Part shown: positions 17,401 to 24,496 of the stretch, piece by piece
Layout of the letters: every line of letters starts with the position of its first letter
Position numbering within the stretch: the stretch's first letter is position 1
DNA from: Cyclobacteriaceae bacterium
GTDB taxonomy: Bacteria; Bacteroidota; Bacteroidia; Cytophagales; Cyclobacteriaceae
Length of the DNA stretch: 64,000 nt
Reading direction: 5' to 3'
Assembly (NCBI GenBank): GCA_016787725.1
Contig: JAEUTZ010000002.1
Coordinates: 62,001-126,000, forward strand
The notes under the pieces: model-generated
The model's input: the letters and a program-made list of their open reading frames with translations, nothing else
Told to the model about the DNA's origin: nothing
Database searches by the model: none
Made by a program: the position numbers and the translations under genes

Positions 17401-18404
17401 GGATCACTATACCAGCGATAGGTACTGCCTCCGTTCGGTGCCGTGACAAACGGAGCACTGATGACATCCCCCACGCAATAAGTATTGGGCGTAAAGGTGA
17501 TGGCCGGAGCCACGGGTGTGGGATTAACGTTGACTGTTGCCGAGCCACTCACTGAGGTAGACAAACAACCATTCACATCGGCCACCGAGGTTAAGGTATA
17601 GGTTGTGGAAGCAGCCGGTGAGACGGTAACATCCGTGCCACTGGTGTAGTTGTTTACTACACCCAGGTTGGCGATGGTGAGGGTGAAAGGACCTGCACCT
17701 CCGGTAACATCCACCTTGATAGTAGAAGATTGTCCGGCACAAATGGGTGATGCGCCAGTAAGACTAAGAACCGCATTGGTAGGTGGCGGAGGTTGTGCAA
17801 TGGTGATAGGGCCGATCGTCTGACTGCAATTGGTGCCATTGTCTGAGATGACAACCGTATAGTCTCCGGCTGATAATCCGGAAATGTCTTGAGCTGCGGA
17901 AGTAAATCCGTTGGTAGCTGTCCACGAGTAAGTATAGTTACCGGTACCACCCGAAACATCGATGGCAATTTGACCATTGGGCACACCACAACTTGTGCTG
18001 TTGATCGGAAATCCTGGTGTGATGCCTGCCGTAATATCCGTAGTGCCATTGATGATGAAGGAGCCATTAAAGTCACTGGGGTTTCCGTCCTGAACAATGA
18101 CAAAATAATTTCCAGGTTTCAGGTTTTCGGCCAGGTACGGCACCCCAATCGTCATGGGGACGTTCAGGATGTTTACCGGCCCCAGAATAAATAAGGTGGC
18201 TGGGGGAATGCCTGAAGTAACTGTAATAATGACCGAACCATTGTCTAAGGTGCCATCGGTGCCAGGGTTTCCACCGGCATCCAGCAAATCGCGACACGCG
18301 TCCTTTTTATTGGTGATGGTAACGGTGGGTGACTGCGCTTGTGCCCAAGCTGAGAGGAAGGTTAGAACCAGAAAAAATCCAAAAAATAATTGCCTTGATT
18401 TCAC
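11415..18404 (-). CDS. Giant T9SS type B surface protein with 13 + 5 tandem domains
   Basis: A 2,329-residue secreted protein. The signal peptide is residues 1-23. A mixed N-terminal region (24-297) contains a SprB-like segment (GGTGNYTYSWTATNG). Then come 13 tandem 92-residue Ig-like domains (298-1492) with conserved YCV, GGSTYTWYSDAGL and TVFVTET, a linking Ig domain (1493-1579) and five copies of a second domain type (about 1580-2038; YQLRND). The last 85 residues are the gliding-motility-associated C-terminal domain (NVFTPNGDGTND, ITNRWGKEVY, GIYFYKL), which directs type IX secretion and surface attachment. A role as adhesin is inferred. The GTG start fits the signal peptide. A small secreted protein is encoded 7 nt upstream. 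Confidence 0.95.
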   Translation of the reverse strand: MKSRQLFFGFFLVLTFLSAWAQAQSPTVTITNKKDACRDLLDAGGNPGTDGTLDNGSVIITVTSGIPPATLFILGPVNILNVPMTIGVPYLAENLKPGNYFVIVQDGNPSDFNGSFIINGTTDITAGITPGFPINSTSCGVPNGQIAIDVSGGTGNYTYSWTATNGFTSAAQDISGLSAGDYTVVISDNGTNCSQTIGPITIAQPPPPTNAVLSLTGASPICAGQSSTIKVDVTGGAGPFTLTIANLGVVNNYTSGTDVTVSPAASTTYTLTSVADVNGCLSTSVSGSATVNVNPTPVAPAITFTPNTYCVGDVISAPFVTAPNGGSTYRWYSDPGLGTLLTTGTNPANGAVGFSSASANVTTVYITETNSFNCTGPATAITLTVNANPVAPGVTFAPSFYCVNEAIIPPFITTPIGTSTYTWYSDVSLSTVLTTGTTPTNAQLGFSSLVANVKTVYVTETNVANCEGPATPITLTVNAVPIAPAVTFTPSTYCVNDLITPPAITTPVGGSTYRWYSDATLLTLLTTGTNPTNGALGFSSLAANVTSVFVTETTSSNCTGPATTVTLTVNAIPAAPAVTFSPSSYCVNQVITPPTITAPVGGSTYRWYSDAGLSTLLTTGTAPTNVQLGFSSLAPNTTTVFVTETNSSNCTGPSTPVTLTVNPIPVSPAVTFTPTFYCIGNTITPPVITTPTGGSTYNWYSDAGLTTLLTTGTNPTNAALGFSSAAANVTTVFVTETSSNNCTGPATSVTLTVNAVPVAPAVTFTPNTYCVGEAIIAPTITAPVGGSTYTWYSDISLSVLLTTGTNPTNAQLGFNSLASNTTTVFVTETNSGTCEGPATPVTLTVNPVPAAPAITFTPNTYCVGDAITPPAVTTPVGGSTYTWYDDAGLTTPLTTGTNPTNVQLGFSSAAVNTKTVFITETNGTNCEGPATAITLTVNATPVAPAVSFAPATICVGDVITPPVITTPVGGSTYRWYADVGLTTLLTTGTNPSNAALGFSNAVATVTSVFVTERTASNCEGPATQVTLTVNAIPAAPAVTFSPSSYCVGAVISAPIITSPVGGSTYRWYSDAGLTSLLATTTTPTNLQLNFSSAAPNTTTVFVTETSSSNCVSSATAVTLTVNAVPVAPAVTFTPNTYCVGSTIIDPAISTPTGGSTYTWYSDAGLTTLITTGTNPASGVLGFSTAAANITTVFVTETSSSNCTGPATPVTLTVNSLPAAPGVTFTPNTICVGEAIIDPFITTPVGGSTYNWYSDAALTTLLTTGSNPTSAVLGFSSAAANITTVFVTETNSNNCDGPVTSVTITVVDIPLAPAITFTPNTYCVGNTITPPVVTTPVGGSTYTWYDDAGLTTVLTTGTNPTNAQLGFSSAVVTTKTVYVTETKGPGCEGPSTAITLTVNATPAAPAVTFTPNTYCVGDAITPPTITTPNGGSTYTWYSDAALTTALTSGIAPTNVQLGFSSATATTTTVFVTESNTGCPSTSTAVTLTVNELPTAAVTGPAAICNGQSTNITFTFTGTGPWTFQYSDGTTTFPGNSPTSTIDVSVAPTLTTTYTVTSVSDANCTGTAAGAPLTVTVDNVPTITLPVTATLSPLCSGGSTTIEVANAEAGVSYQLRNNADNSLIGAALPGAGVTLALPTGALTASTTFNVLATRGVCAPVQLTATATVTVLGVIDGTLGVTPQTAAVCSGSATNIQVANSVAGVTYQLRNDADDSTIGAPVAGTGATINLPTGNLTAATVFNVLADNGTCSLELTATATVAVDINPNLGLVVTGPAGTLCTGGTASIDIAASEAGVNYQLRNDADDSAVGAPILGNGATISLSTGVLNATTSFNVLASSGVCTPVQLTTVVTVTVAGSINLALAVTAQSPTLCTGNGTNIQVANSEAGVTYQLRNDADNSAVGTAVAGTGATIDLPTGNLTTTTVYNILASNGTCSAELTATATVTVNATPNATLGVSSLSPTICFGTTTVIQVANSVVGASYQLRDNTNNSPIGSAVNGTGATINLPTGALTANASFNVLATLGSCTAQLATVVNVTVLPSGDPLCAPVNNCATVSIVPVTTLATCGAAIPDGSVTFDINPAVPLVNLTGVKIEIDGPVQATQFNNFVFNALPAGIYTYIVTYGDDTNPACIKTGDFTIDPTGVPDFVDFNILTVGYECIVSEGSITLGDFNGTANTDFTYEIYQDGAVVHTGLITKDQAASSSFVIGGLAIGNYQVQLFQDQSLVNGCVGITRSAFKDLIVEEPSFGCGLFIPNVFTPNGDGTNDLLVIRNLPPNSQLMITNRWGKEVYSSADYKNDWSGDDIVDGIYFYKLKASDQSYTGWIEIMRGK
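12291..13667 (-). repeat. Five tandem repeats of the second domain type
   Basis: Five units of about 92 codons share YQLRN, PTG and FNVLA-like cores. Units 1 and 3 share GVC.PVQL; units 2 and 4 share TNIQVANS, PTGNLT and NGTCS. This indicates duplication as a two-domain block. Outer boundaries are approximate to a few codons. Confidence 0.8.
13929..17513 (-). repeat. Thirteen tandem 276-nt (92-codon) Ig-like repeats
   Basis: Units follow one another without gaps; the last is one codon shorter. Every unit starts near (V/A)APA(V/I)TF.P and ends LTVN..P. Diagnostic variants recur every fifth unit, suggesting a higher-order block (see findings). The nucleotide sequences are clearly diverged between units, so the array is not recent. 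Confidence 0.92.
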
Positions 18405-18411
18405 CCTGTGC

Positions 18412-18762
18412 TCAATTAATCTTAAAATTCAAATGCTTTGTACACCCTTCCGGATTTTGTACATATAAGTTGTATTCACCTCGGTCCAGATTGCTAATAG
18501 TTTTGCCTTTTCCCTCCAACCGGTTTTCCTGGGCCTTACTGGAAAACATAAAATAGGTATAGGTTTCAGAAGCATCCTGGTAGTCAAGTTGCACCGCTCC
18601 GTTGGGTTGGTTGCCGGATGTATGGGTGATGGTTAGCTTCACTTCAATCGGCTCGCACTTTTCTTTGTCAACAACCGGTTCAATGGCAGCAGGCACTCCT
18701 CCGGATAGGACCATTATGGAGACTATCAAAAAACTGAATTTCAGGCGCTTACTAATCCGCAT
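18412..18762 (-). CDS. Small secreted protein encoded before the giant adhesin
   Basis: A 116-residue protein with a signal peptide (residues 1-26, hydrophobic SFLIVSIMVLSGGVPA). The mature part is beta-rich (VKLTITHTSGNQPNGAVQLDY, TYTYFMFSS, GEYNLYVQNPEGCTKHLNF) and resembles a single Ig/SprB-like repeat. It has two cysteines and no sorting domain. No family is recognised. It lies 7 nt before the 7-kb gene in the same direction, so translation is probably coupled, which hints at a partner, chaperone or anchor for the adhesin. Confidence 0.7.
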   Translation of the reverse strand: MRISKRLKFSFLIVSIMVLSGGVPAAIEPVVDKEKCEPIEVKLTITHTSGNQPNGAVQLDYQDASETYTYFMFSSKAQENRLEGKGKTISNLDRGEYNLYVQNPEGCTKHLNFKIN

Positions 18763-18922
18763 ATAAAGCCTAAATTAAAGCAAGATAAAGGAATCCTCCG
18801 GGTCGTGCAAAAGATTAAAAAATGTCCTTTACTCATGTAAAGCCAAGAATTTGACATGCCAACTTATCTAAAAAATAACACTACCCTTTCCCAACGTAAT
18901 GTTTTATCAAAAAATGACGTTT

Positions 18923-19453
18923 TCAAAAACGTCTGTTTAATACTTCACTTAGAATAAAGGCCCTCTTAAAACTGGAAGGATTCTTCAGATCCATTACAAA
19001 TTCACTCCCTACCTTAGCAGCCTTGATCCGCTTCTTATATTTCCCAAACTGCTCAAAGGAAACCTTTGTGTCCTCCACGCGCATGGATTCTTCCAGGGAT
19101 TGTCTATTAAAGGCCTCGCTCTTGGCGCGCTCATAAGTCTCGTAAATCTCGTCTTCGTTCCGGTAATCCGTCTTTTCCAGCACCTCGGCCTCTTCTTTCA
19201 GGTCATCATCATAATCCTCCACTTCGTCATATCGCCTGGCCTGGGGAACGGGCACCGGTGTTAACGTTGGTGTCGGCTTAGGTGACTTGGTGGCCTGGAT
19301 TTCACGCAACAGATCCTCAAAGCTGATGGGCTTTTCGGCAGGGCTTTGGGAATCCGGGTGTTCGGGTTCTGAAGGCTGAGGTTTTTTCTTATTCGCCCGT
19401 GCAATCAGCGTGATGACAATTACGATTAACCAGATCCAGAATTGATAGTCCAT
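18923..19453 (-). CDS. Single-pass membrane protein of unknown function
   Basis: A 176-residue protein not recognised by family. Residues 5-20 form one membrane helix (FWIWLIVIVITLIA), followed by a Lys/Pro-rich linker and a charged cytoplasmic part (EDLLREIQATK; EVEDYDDDLKEEAEVLEKTD). The C-terminus (LKNPSSFKRAFILSEVLNRRF) is more conserved in appearance and might be a docking segment. It is divergent from smc with 163 nt between starts. A consensus -7 element lies 8 nt before its ATG. Confidence 0.7.
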   Translation of the reverse strand: MDYQFWIWLIVIVITLIARANKKKPQPSEPEHPDSQSPAEKPISFEDLLREIQATKSPKPTPTLTPVPVPQARRYDEVEDYDDDLKEEAEVLEKTDYRNEDEIYETYERAKSEAFNRQSLEESMRVEDTKVSFEQFGKYKKRIKAAKVGSEFVMDLKNPSSFKRAFILSEVLNRRF

Positions 19454-19461
19454 GCTGTGGT

Positions 19462-19469
19462 CAAAGGTA
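19462..19469 (-). promoter_or_regulatory. -7-like element of the membrane-protein gene
   Basis: Read on the minus strand this is TACCTTTG, a match to the Bacteroidota -7 consensus TAnnTTTG. Only eight bases separate it from the ATG, implying a very short or absent leader. No TTG -33 element is seen at the usual distance. Confidence 0.35.
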
Positions 19470-19547
19470 TCGAAATAATTCGAAAAATGGGCTTTTCACC
19501 AACTATTTGCATGGGATAAAATGTGGATGAATTGGGTATCACTCATT

Positions 19548-19577
19548 TTCCAAATGCCGATCCTCCGGTTATCTTTG
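19548..19577 (+). promoter_or_regulatory. Candidate smc promoter
   Basis: TATCTTTG (19570-19577) matches the TAnnTTTG -7 consensus. TTC at 19548-19550, 19 nt upstream, stands in for the -33 TTG. It predicts a leader of roughly 35 nt before the smc ATG. Confidence 0.45.
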
Positions 19578-19616
19578 CCCACTTATTTTTTCAACCACTA
19601 AATTCTAACAGGTTTC

Positions 19617-22600
19617 ATGCAATTATCGAAGTTGGAGATCAAGGGATTCAAGAGTTTTGCCGATAAAATAGTTATCAATTTTGATGAAGGAATTACCGGT
19701 ATCGTAGGGCCCAACGGCTGTGGCAAGTCGAACGTGGTCGACTCCATCCGCTGGGTATTGGGTGAGCAGAAGACCAGCGCCCTGCGCTCGGAAAAGATGG
19801 AGAACGTTATCTTCAACGGAACCAGTCAACGGTCGGCACAACAGATGGCCGAAGTTTCCCTGACGATTAACAATACGAAGAACATCCTGCCCACCGAATA
19901 TTCGCAGGTAACCATTACCCGCAGGCTGTACCGTTCCGGTGAGAGCGAGTACCTGCTCAATGGAGTGGCGTGCCGGTTGAAAGACATTACCAATTTGTTT
20001 CTGGATACGGGCGTGGCCTCCAACAGCTATGCGATCATTGAGCTGGGCATGGTGGATGACATTCTCAATGATCGTGACAATTCGCGCAGGATGTTGTTTG
20101 AAGAAGCGGCCGGCATCTCCAAATTCAAGAAGCGAAAGAAGGAAACGCTTAAGAAGCTGGAAGACACCGATGCCGACCTGGAGCGGGTGGAAGACCTGCT
20201 GTTCGAGATTGAGAAGAACATGAAGAGCCTGGAGAAGCAGGCCAAACAAACCGAGCAGTATTACAAGATCAAGGAAGATTATAAGGAGAAGAGCATCAAC
20301 CTGGCCAAGGTGGTGGTTAACAAGCAAAAGGACACGTTTGCTTCCGTTCAAAAGCAGGTAGAGCAGGAGATGGATCGGAAGACCAAACTAACGGCCGAAA
20401 TGGCCGACAAGGAAGCATTGATTGAAAAGTCAAAAGCCGAGTTAATCATTCGTGAAAAAACCCTGTCCACACGTCAGAAATCCATCAACGAGTTTGTTGC
20501 AAAGATCCGCCAATACGAAAGTGAGAAGCAAATCAAGAACGAGCGACTTCGCTTTTTAAATGACCGCGTTAATAACCTGAAGGAACAAATCGATCAGGAC
20601 AAGAAGAGCAACGAACGTGCGCGCTTCAGCATTCAAAGCCTGGAGACGGAGCGGGAGGCAGCGCATCAGGCGTTGAAAGAAATTTCGGACAAGGTGGAAG
20701 CCCTGAAAGCAGAGTATGAAGCCCAGAAAGCATCCACCTATACGTTGCAGGGCGAGTCGGATGCCTTGCGCCAGGTGTACCGCGCCAAACAGGAAGAATC
20801 CTTTCAGCTGAACAAGTCGCTGGAAATCCGCGACATTCAGATCTCCTCCTTCAAACAGGAACTGGAGCGCACCACTTCGGATACATCACAGCAAAGTGCC
20901 AGCATAGCCGAGTTTGAGAAGAAGACGGTGATCCTGAGTGATGAGATCAAGGAGAAGAATGCTTACCTCGACAAGCTGAAGCGCGAAGAAGAAGACGTAT
21001 TTCAGCGCATCTCGTCTTTGGAAAAAACCATTGACATGATTCGCGAGGAGATGACGGAGACCGGCCGCAAGCTCGATGCTCGTCAGAATGAATTTCAACT
21101 CACCAAGTCGCTGGTCGAAAACCTGGAAGGCTTTCCGGAAGCGATCAAGTTTTTGAAAAAGAATGTAGGGTGGACCAAGAATGCTCCCCTCCTCTCCGAT
21201 ATCCTTTCCACCAGTGAGGAGTACCGGGTGGCGATTGAAAACTACCTGGAGCCCTTCCTGAACTATTACATTGTAGAGCATGAAGCCGAGGCATATGAAG
21301 CGATTAATATCTTAAGTGATGCCAGCAAGGGCAAGGCGAACTTCTTCATCCTTGATTCCTTTGACAAGTTCACGCCAGCGCCCATTCAAATGTATCCAAA
21401 TGCTTTTCCGGCTACGCAGATCATAGAGTTTGATCCGAAATACGGCAAACTGATGGCCTACATTCTGGATAAAGTGTATGTGTACGAAGGCGATGTGAAA
21501 AGCATGCCGGCTGATGAGAACACCTTCATCACCAAGAGTGGCAAGGTAACGAAGCGCAGGTTCAGCGTATCCGGTGGTTCGGTGGGATTGTTTGAAGGGA
21601 AGAAAATCGGACGGGCCAAGAACCTGGAGAAGCTGGACAAAGAAATCAAAGACCTTACCAAAAAGGTAGAAGAGATCCGCCATTCCCTGGTCGACCGCCA
21701 GCGCGAACTGGAGCGCCTGCGCAACAACACGTTAAAGCAGCAGATTGAAGAGGCCCAGAATGCCATCAAGCTGGTTAACGATGAATTCATCTCGGTGCGC
21801 ACCAAGCAAGAGCAGTTCTCAAACATGCTGAGCAGTGCCGATTTGCGCAAGGAAGATATCATCGAGAAGATCGAAACGCTGACCCAGGAGCTGGAAGACC
21901 TGAAACCCAAGGCCGAACAGGCGCACCTGGAGCTGGCACAGCAGGATGAAAAACTGAAACTGATCACGGCCGAACTGAATGTTCAGAGTGAATTACTCAG
22001 CCACAAATCTTCGCACTACAACGAGCAGAACATCACCTTCCACCAACAGGAAAACCGGGTGAAGAGTGTGGATCAGGAAATCCGCTTCAAACAGGAGTCG
22101 ATGGAGCAAAGCAGTTTGCGCATTGAAACCAATACAGAGGAACTGAAGAAGAACGAAGAGGAAATCCGTACCATCATTGAAACCACGCAAAGCAACGATG
22201 AGGAACTCATTGCCATGTATGCGGAGAAGGACGAAATGGAGAAAGGGCTGAGTGAAGCCGAGAAAGAATACTATTCGGGCCGTGGTGAAATTGATCAGTT
22301 TGAAAAGGACTTGCGCGAGATACAGCACCAGCGCCAGAACATCGATACCCTGTTGATGGAGTTGCAGAACCAACTCAACGAAAGCAAACTGCAACTCAAT
22401 TCGGTGAAGGAGCGATTGAATGTGGAGTTCAACATCGATCTGGATGCGGTGCTGGCCAATGCCACACCCGAAGAAGCCGAGCAGTTGGCATTATTTGATG
22501 AAGAAAAACTTCGCAACGATGTAACCCGAATCCGGGAGAAGCTTGACAACATGGGCCCCATCAACCCGATGGCCATGGAAGCGTATACGGAGATCAAGCA

Positions 22601-23156
22601 ACGCAACGACTTTATTATTGCGCAGAAAGATGACTTGCTGAAAGCGAAAGAATCGTTGTTCAGCACAATCAGTGAGATTGAAGGGGTGGCGAGTGAAACC
22701 TTCATGCAGGCTTTTCAGCAGATCAAAGAACACTTTGTAAAAGTATTCCGCTCACTCTTTAATGAAGGGGATGATTGCGATCTGAAACTGGCCGATCCGA
22801 CCAAACCGTTGGAATCTGAAATTGATATTATCGCCAAGCCGAAAGGCAAGCGGCCGTTAACGATCAACCAGCTTTCCGGGGGTGAGAAGACACTGACGGC
22901 TACGGCCCTCCTGTTCTCGATGTATTTATTGAAGCCGGCACCCTTCTGTATTTTTGACGAGGTGGATGCTCCGTTGGATGATGCCAACATTGATAAGTTC
23001 AATCATATCATCCGCATGTTCAGTAAAGATTCGCAGTTTGTGATTGTTACCCACAACAAGCGCACGATGACGACTACCGATGTGATCTATGGGATTACCA
23101 TGGTGGAGAAAGGCATCTCACGGGTTGTGCCGGTGGATTTGAGAGAACTGGCGTAA
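19617..23156 (+). CDS. smc: Chromosome segregation ATPase SMC
   Basis: A full-length 1,179-residue SMC protein, the core of the condensin-like complex that organises and segregates chromosomes with ScpA and ScpB (not in this window). Walker A is GPNGCGKSN at residues 31-39, and long coiled coils flank a hinge at about 520-650 (EGFPEAIKFL to SVSGGSVGLFEG). The ABC signature LSGGEKTLTA lies near residue 1085 and Walker B FCIFDEVDAPLDD near 1110. The start gives the usual family N-terminus (LEIKGFKSFAD). It is monocistronic, with its own promoter-like element and a strong terminator. Confidence 0.97.
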   Translation: MQLSKLEIKGFKSFADKIVINFDEGITGIVGPNGCGKSNVVDSIRWVLGEQKTSALRSEKMENVIFNGTSQRSAQQMAEVSLTINNTKNILPTEYSQVTITRRLYRSGESEYLLNGVACRLKDITNLFLDTGVASNSYAIIELGMVDDILNDRDNSRRMLFEEAAGISKFKKRKKETLKKLEDTDADLERVEDLLFEIEKNMKSLEKQAKQTEQYYKIKEDYKEKSINLAKVVVNKQKDTFASVQKQVEQEMDRKTKLTAEMADKEALIEKSKAELIIREKTLSTRQKSINEFVAKIRQYESEKQIKNERLRFLNDRVNNLKEQIDQDKKSNERARFSIQSLETEREAAHQALKEISDKVEALKAEYEAQKASTYTLQGESDALRQVYRAKQEESFQLNKSLEIRDIQISSFKQELERTTSDTSQQSASIAEFEKKTVILSDEIKEKNAYLDKLKREEEDVFQRISSLEKTIDMIREEMTETGRKLDARQNEFQLTKSLVENLEGFPEAIKFLKKNVGWTKNAPLLSDILSTSEEYRVAIENYLEPFLNYYIVEHEAEAYEAINILSDASKGKANFFILDSFDKFTPAPIQMYPNAFPATQIIEFDPKYGKLMAYILDKVYVYEGDVKSMPADENTFITKSGKVTKRRFSVSGGSVGLFEGKKIGRAKNLEKLDKEIKDLTKKVEEIRHSLVDRQRELERLRNNTLKQQIEEAQNAIKLVNDEFISVRTKQEQFSNMLSSADLRKEDIIEKIETLTQELEDLKPKAEQAHLELAQQDEKLKLITAELNVQSELLSHKSSHYNEQNITFHQQENRVKSVDQEIRFKQESMEQSSLRIETNTEELKKNEEEIRTIIETTQSNDEELIAMYAEKDEMEKGLSEAEKEYYSGRGEIDQFEKDLREIQHQRQNIDTLLMELQNQLNESKLQLNSVKERLNVEFNIDLDAVLANATPEEAEQLALFDEEKLRNDVTRIREKLDNMGPINPMAMEAYTEIKQRNDFIIAQKDDLLKAKESLFSTISEIEGVASETFMQAFQQIKEHFVKVFRSLFNEGDDCDLKLADPTKPLESEIDIIAKPKGKRPLTINQLSGGEKTLTATALLFSMYLLKPAPFCIFDEVDAPLDDANIDKFNHIIRMFSKDSQFVIVTHNKRTMTTTDVIYGITMVEKGISRVVPVDLRELA

Positions 23157-23186
23157 CGGTCAATTCCTTTACCTGTAAAGGTAACG

Positions 23187-23220
23187 ATTGCCAACTCCCA
23201 AGGAGTTGGCAATTTTTTTT
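23187..23220 (+). terminator. Rho-independent terminator of smc
   Basis: A perfect 12-bp stem, ATTGCCAACTCC (23187-23198) against GGAGTTGGCAAT (23202-23213), closes on the 3-nt loop CAA and is followed by a run of T to 23220. It lies 30 nt after the smc stop codon. Confidence 0.93.
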
Positions 23221-23239
23221 GAAATGGTCTCTGATCGCA

Positions 23240-24328
23240 TTACTGGAACACCCGTACGTAGTCTACCACCATGCGTTGTGGGAATACGGTGGAGGCATCG
23301 GGGCTTCCAGCCCACTCACCGCCTACCGCGACATTAAAGATGAAGAAAAATTCTTTCGTAAACGGCACCAGGTCAGCTGGAGTAATGTCTATGGTGTGAT
23401 AATGCTCGTCATCGAGATACCATTTTATTTCAGTAGGCGTCCATACAATGGTGTAGACATGAAACTCGTCTCCCAATACCTTGCCATTCTGCAACCCTTT
23501 CTTTCCGCCATAGGATACATGTTGGCCGTTGAATTCCCAATGAACCGTTCCATACGCAACACTGTCGCGTCCGCCCCCGCCAACCGTTTCCATGATATCA
23601 ATCTCACCACATTTAGGCCATCCGATCGTTGAAAAAGAGGAACCTAACATCCACAATGCGGGGAATAGCCCTTTGCCTTTGGGCATCAATGCCCGGATGT
23701 CGATGCGACCATACTTGAATGTTTTTTTGTTTTGTGTTGTCAGGCGAGAGGAGGTGTAGATTTTACCTTCCATCTTTTCAACCTTGGCTTTAATAATCAG
23801 GTAGCCATCCTCCACGGTAGTATTTTGTTGTTTATAATATTGAAGCTCATTATTGAAAGGACCCAACTCGTAATTCCAATGCGATGGATTAAGCTGATTG
23901 CCAACAAACTCGTCCTGCCAAACGAGTGTCATGCCTGGGTAGCTGGTGGGTGTTGTATAGCCGGTTGGGGAAATAGGAAGTTCTTTTACTTGAACAGAAA
24001 TATTTTGACTCTTTTCAACTGAACGATTGTCCTCCGAAAAGGCTTGTACCCGTACTGTATAAGTGCCTGATGAAAGGTATGTATGGGTAGTATTCCCGTT
24101 CGTTAAGGTCAATGGCTCGTCCAGGCCTTCACCAAAATAAAATATAAATTTAATCGCATTTTCTGCGGTTGCTCTAAAAGTAACAAGACCAGATCCATCC
24201 GTAGAGAGGATGGTTTCTACGAGCAGATTGCGAACGGATATTTCCTGTTGAGGTTCCTCATTTTCCTTGCACCCAAAAAAAATTAAAAGTATTAAAACGA
24301 CTGGCAGAAAATCCTTTGAAAATTTCAT
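23240..24328 (-). CDS. Glycoside hydrolase family 16 lipoprotein (beta-glucanase)
   Basis: A 362-residue surface or periplasmic lipoprotein (lipobox FFGC, Cys20). Residues 30-118 form a PKD-like domain (HTYLSSGTYTVRVQAF). Residues 130-362 are a GH16 jelly roll with the catalytic motif G-E242-I-D244-I-M-E247, giving nucleophile Glu242 and acid/base Glu247. The motif type EIDIMETVGG is common in laminarinases (endo-beta-1,3-glucanases), but agarase or carrageenase specificity cannot be excluded. It lies at the 3' end of the minus-strand carbohydrate island. Confidence 0.92.
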   Translation of the reverse strand: MKFSKDFLPVVLILLIFFGCKENEEPQQEISVRNLLVETILSTDGSGLVTFRATAENAIKFIFYFGEGLDEPLTLTNGNTTHTYLSSGTYTVRVQAFSEDNRSVEKSQNISVQVKELPISPTGYTTPTSYPGMTLVWQDEFVGNQLNPSHWNYELGPFNNELQYYKQQNTTVEDGYLIIKAKVEKMEGKIYTSSRLTTQNKKTFKYGRIDIRALMPKGKGLFPALWMLGSSFSTIGWPKCGEIDIMETVGGGGRDSVAYGTVHWEFNGQHVSYGGKKGLQNGKVLGDEFHVYTIVWTPTEIKWYLDDEHYHTIDITPADLVPFTKEFFFIFNVAVGGEWAGSPDASTVFPQRMVVDYVRVFQ

Positions 24329-24496
24329 GTTGCTTAGTTATGCCATTAAACACGATCTGTAGTGAAGATACTTATTATTAGTGAGTCCTGGAAATTTTGA
24401 TCAATAGATTTCCAATCCCTTGTATGCCTGCTGAAGGGTTCTTTCAACTGCGCGATTACCAACTAAGTAAGGATCAATCAACCGTCTAAAATAAAT

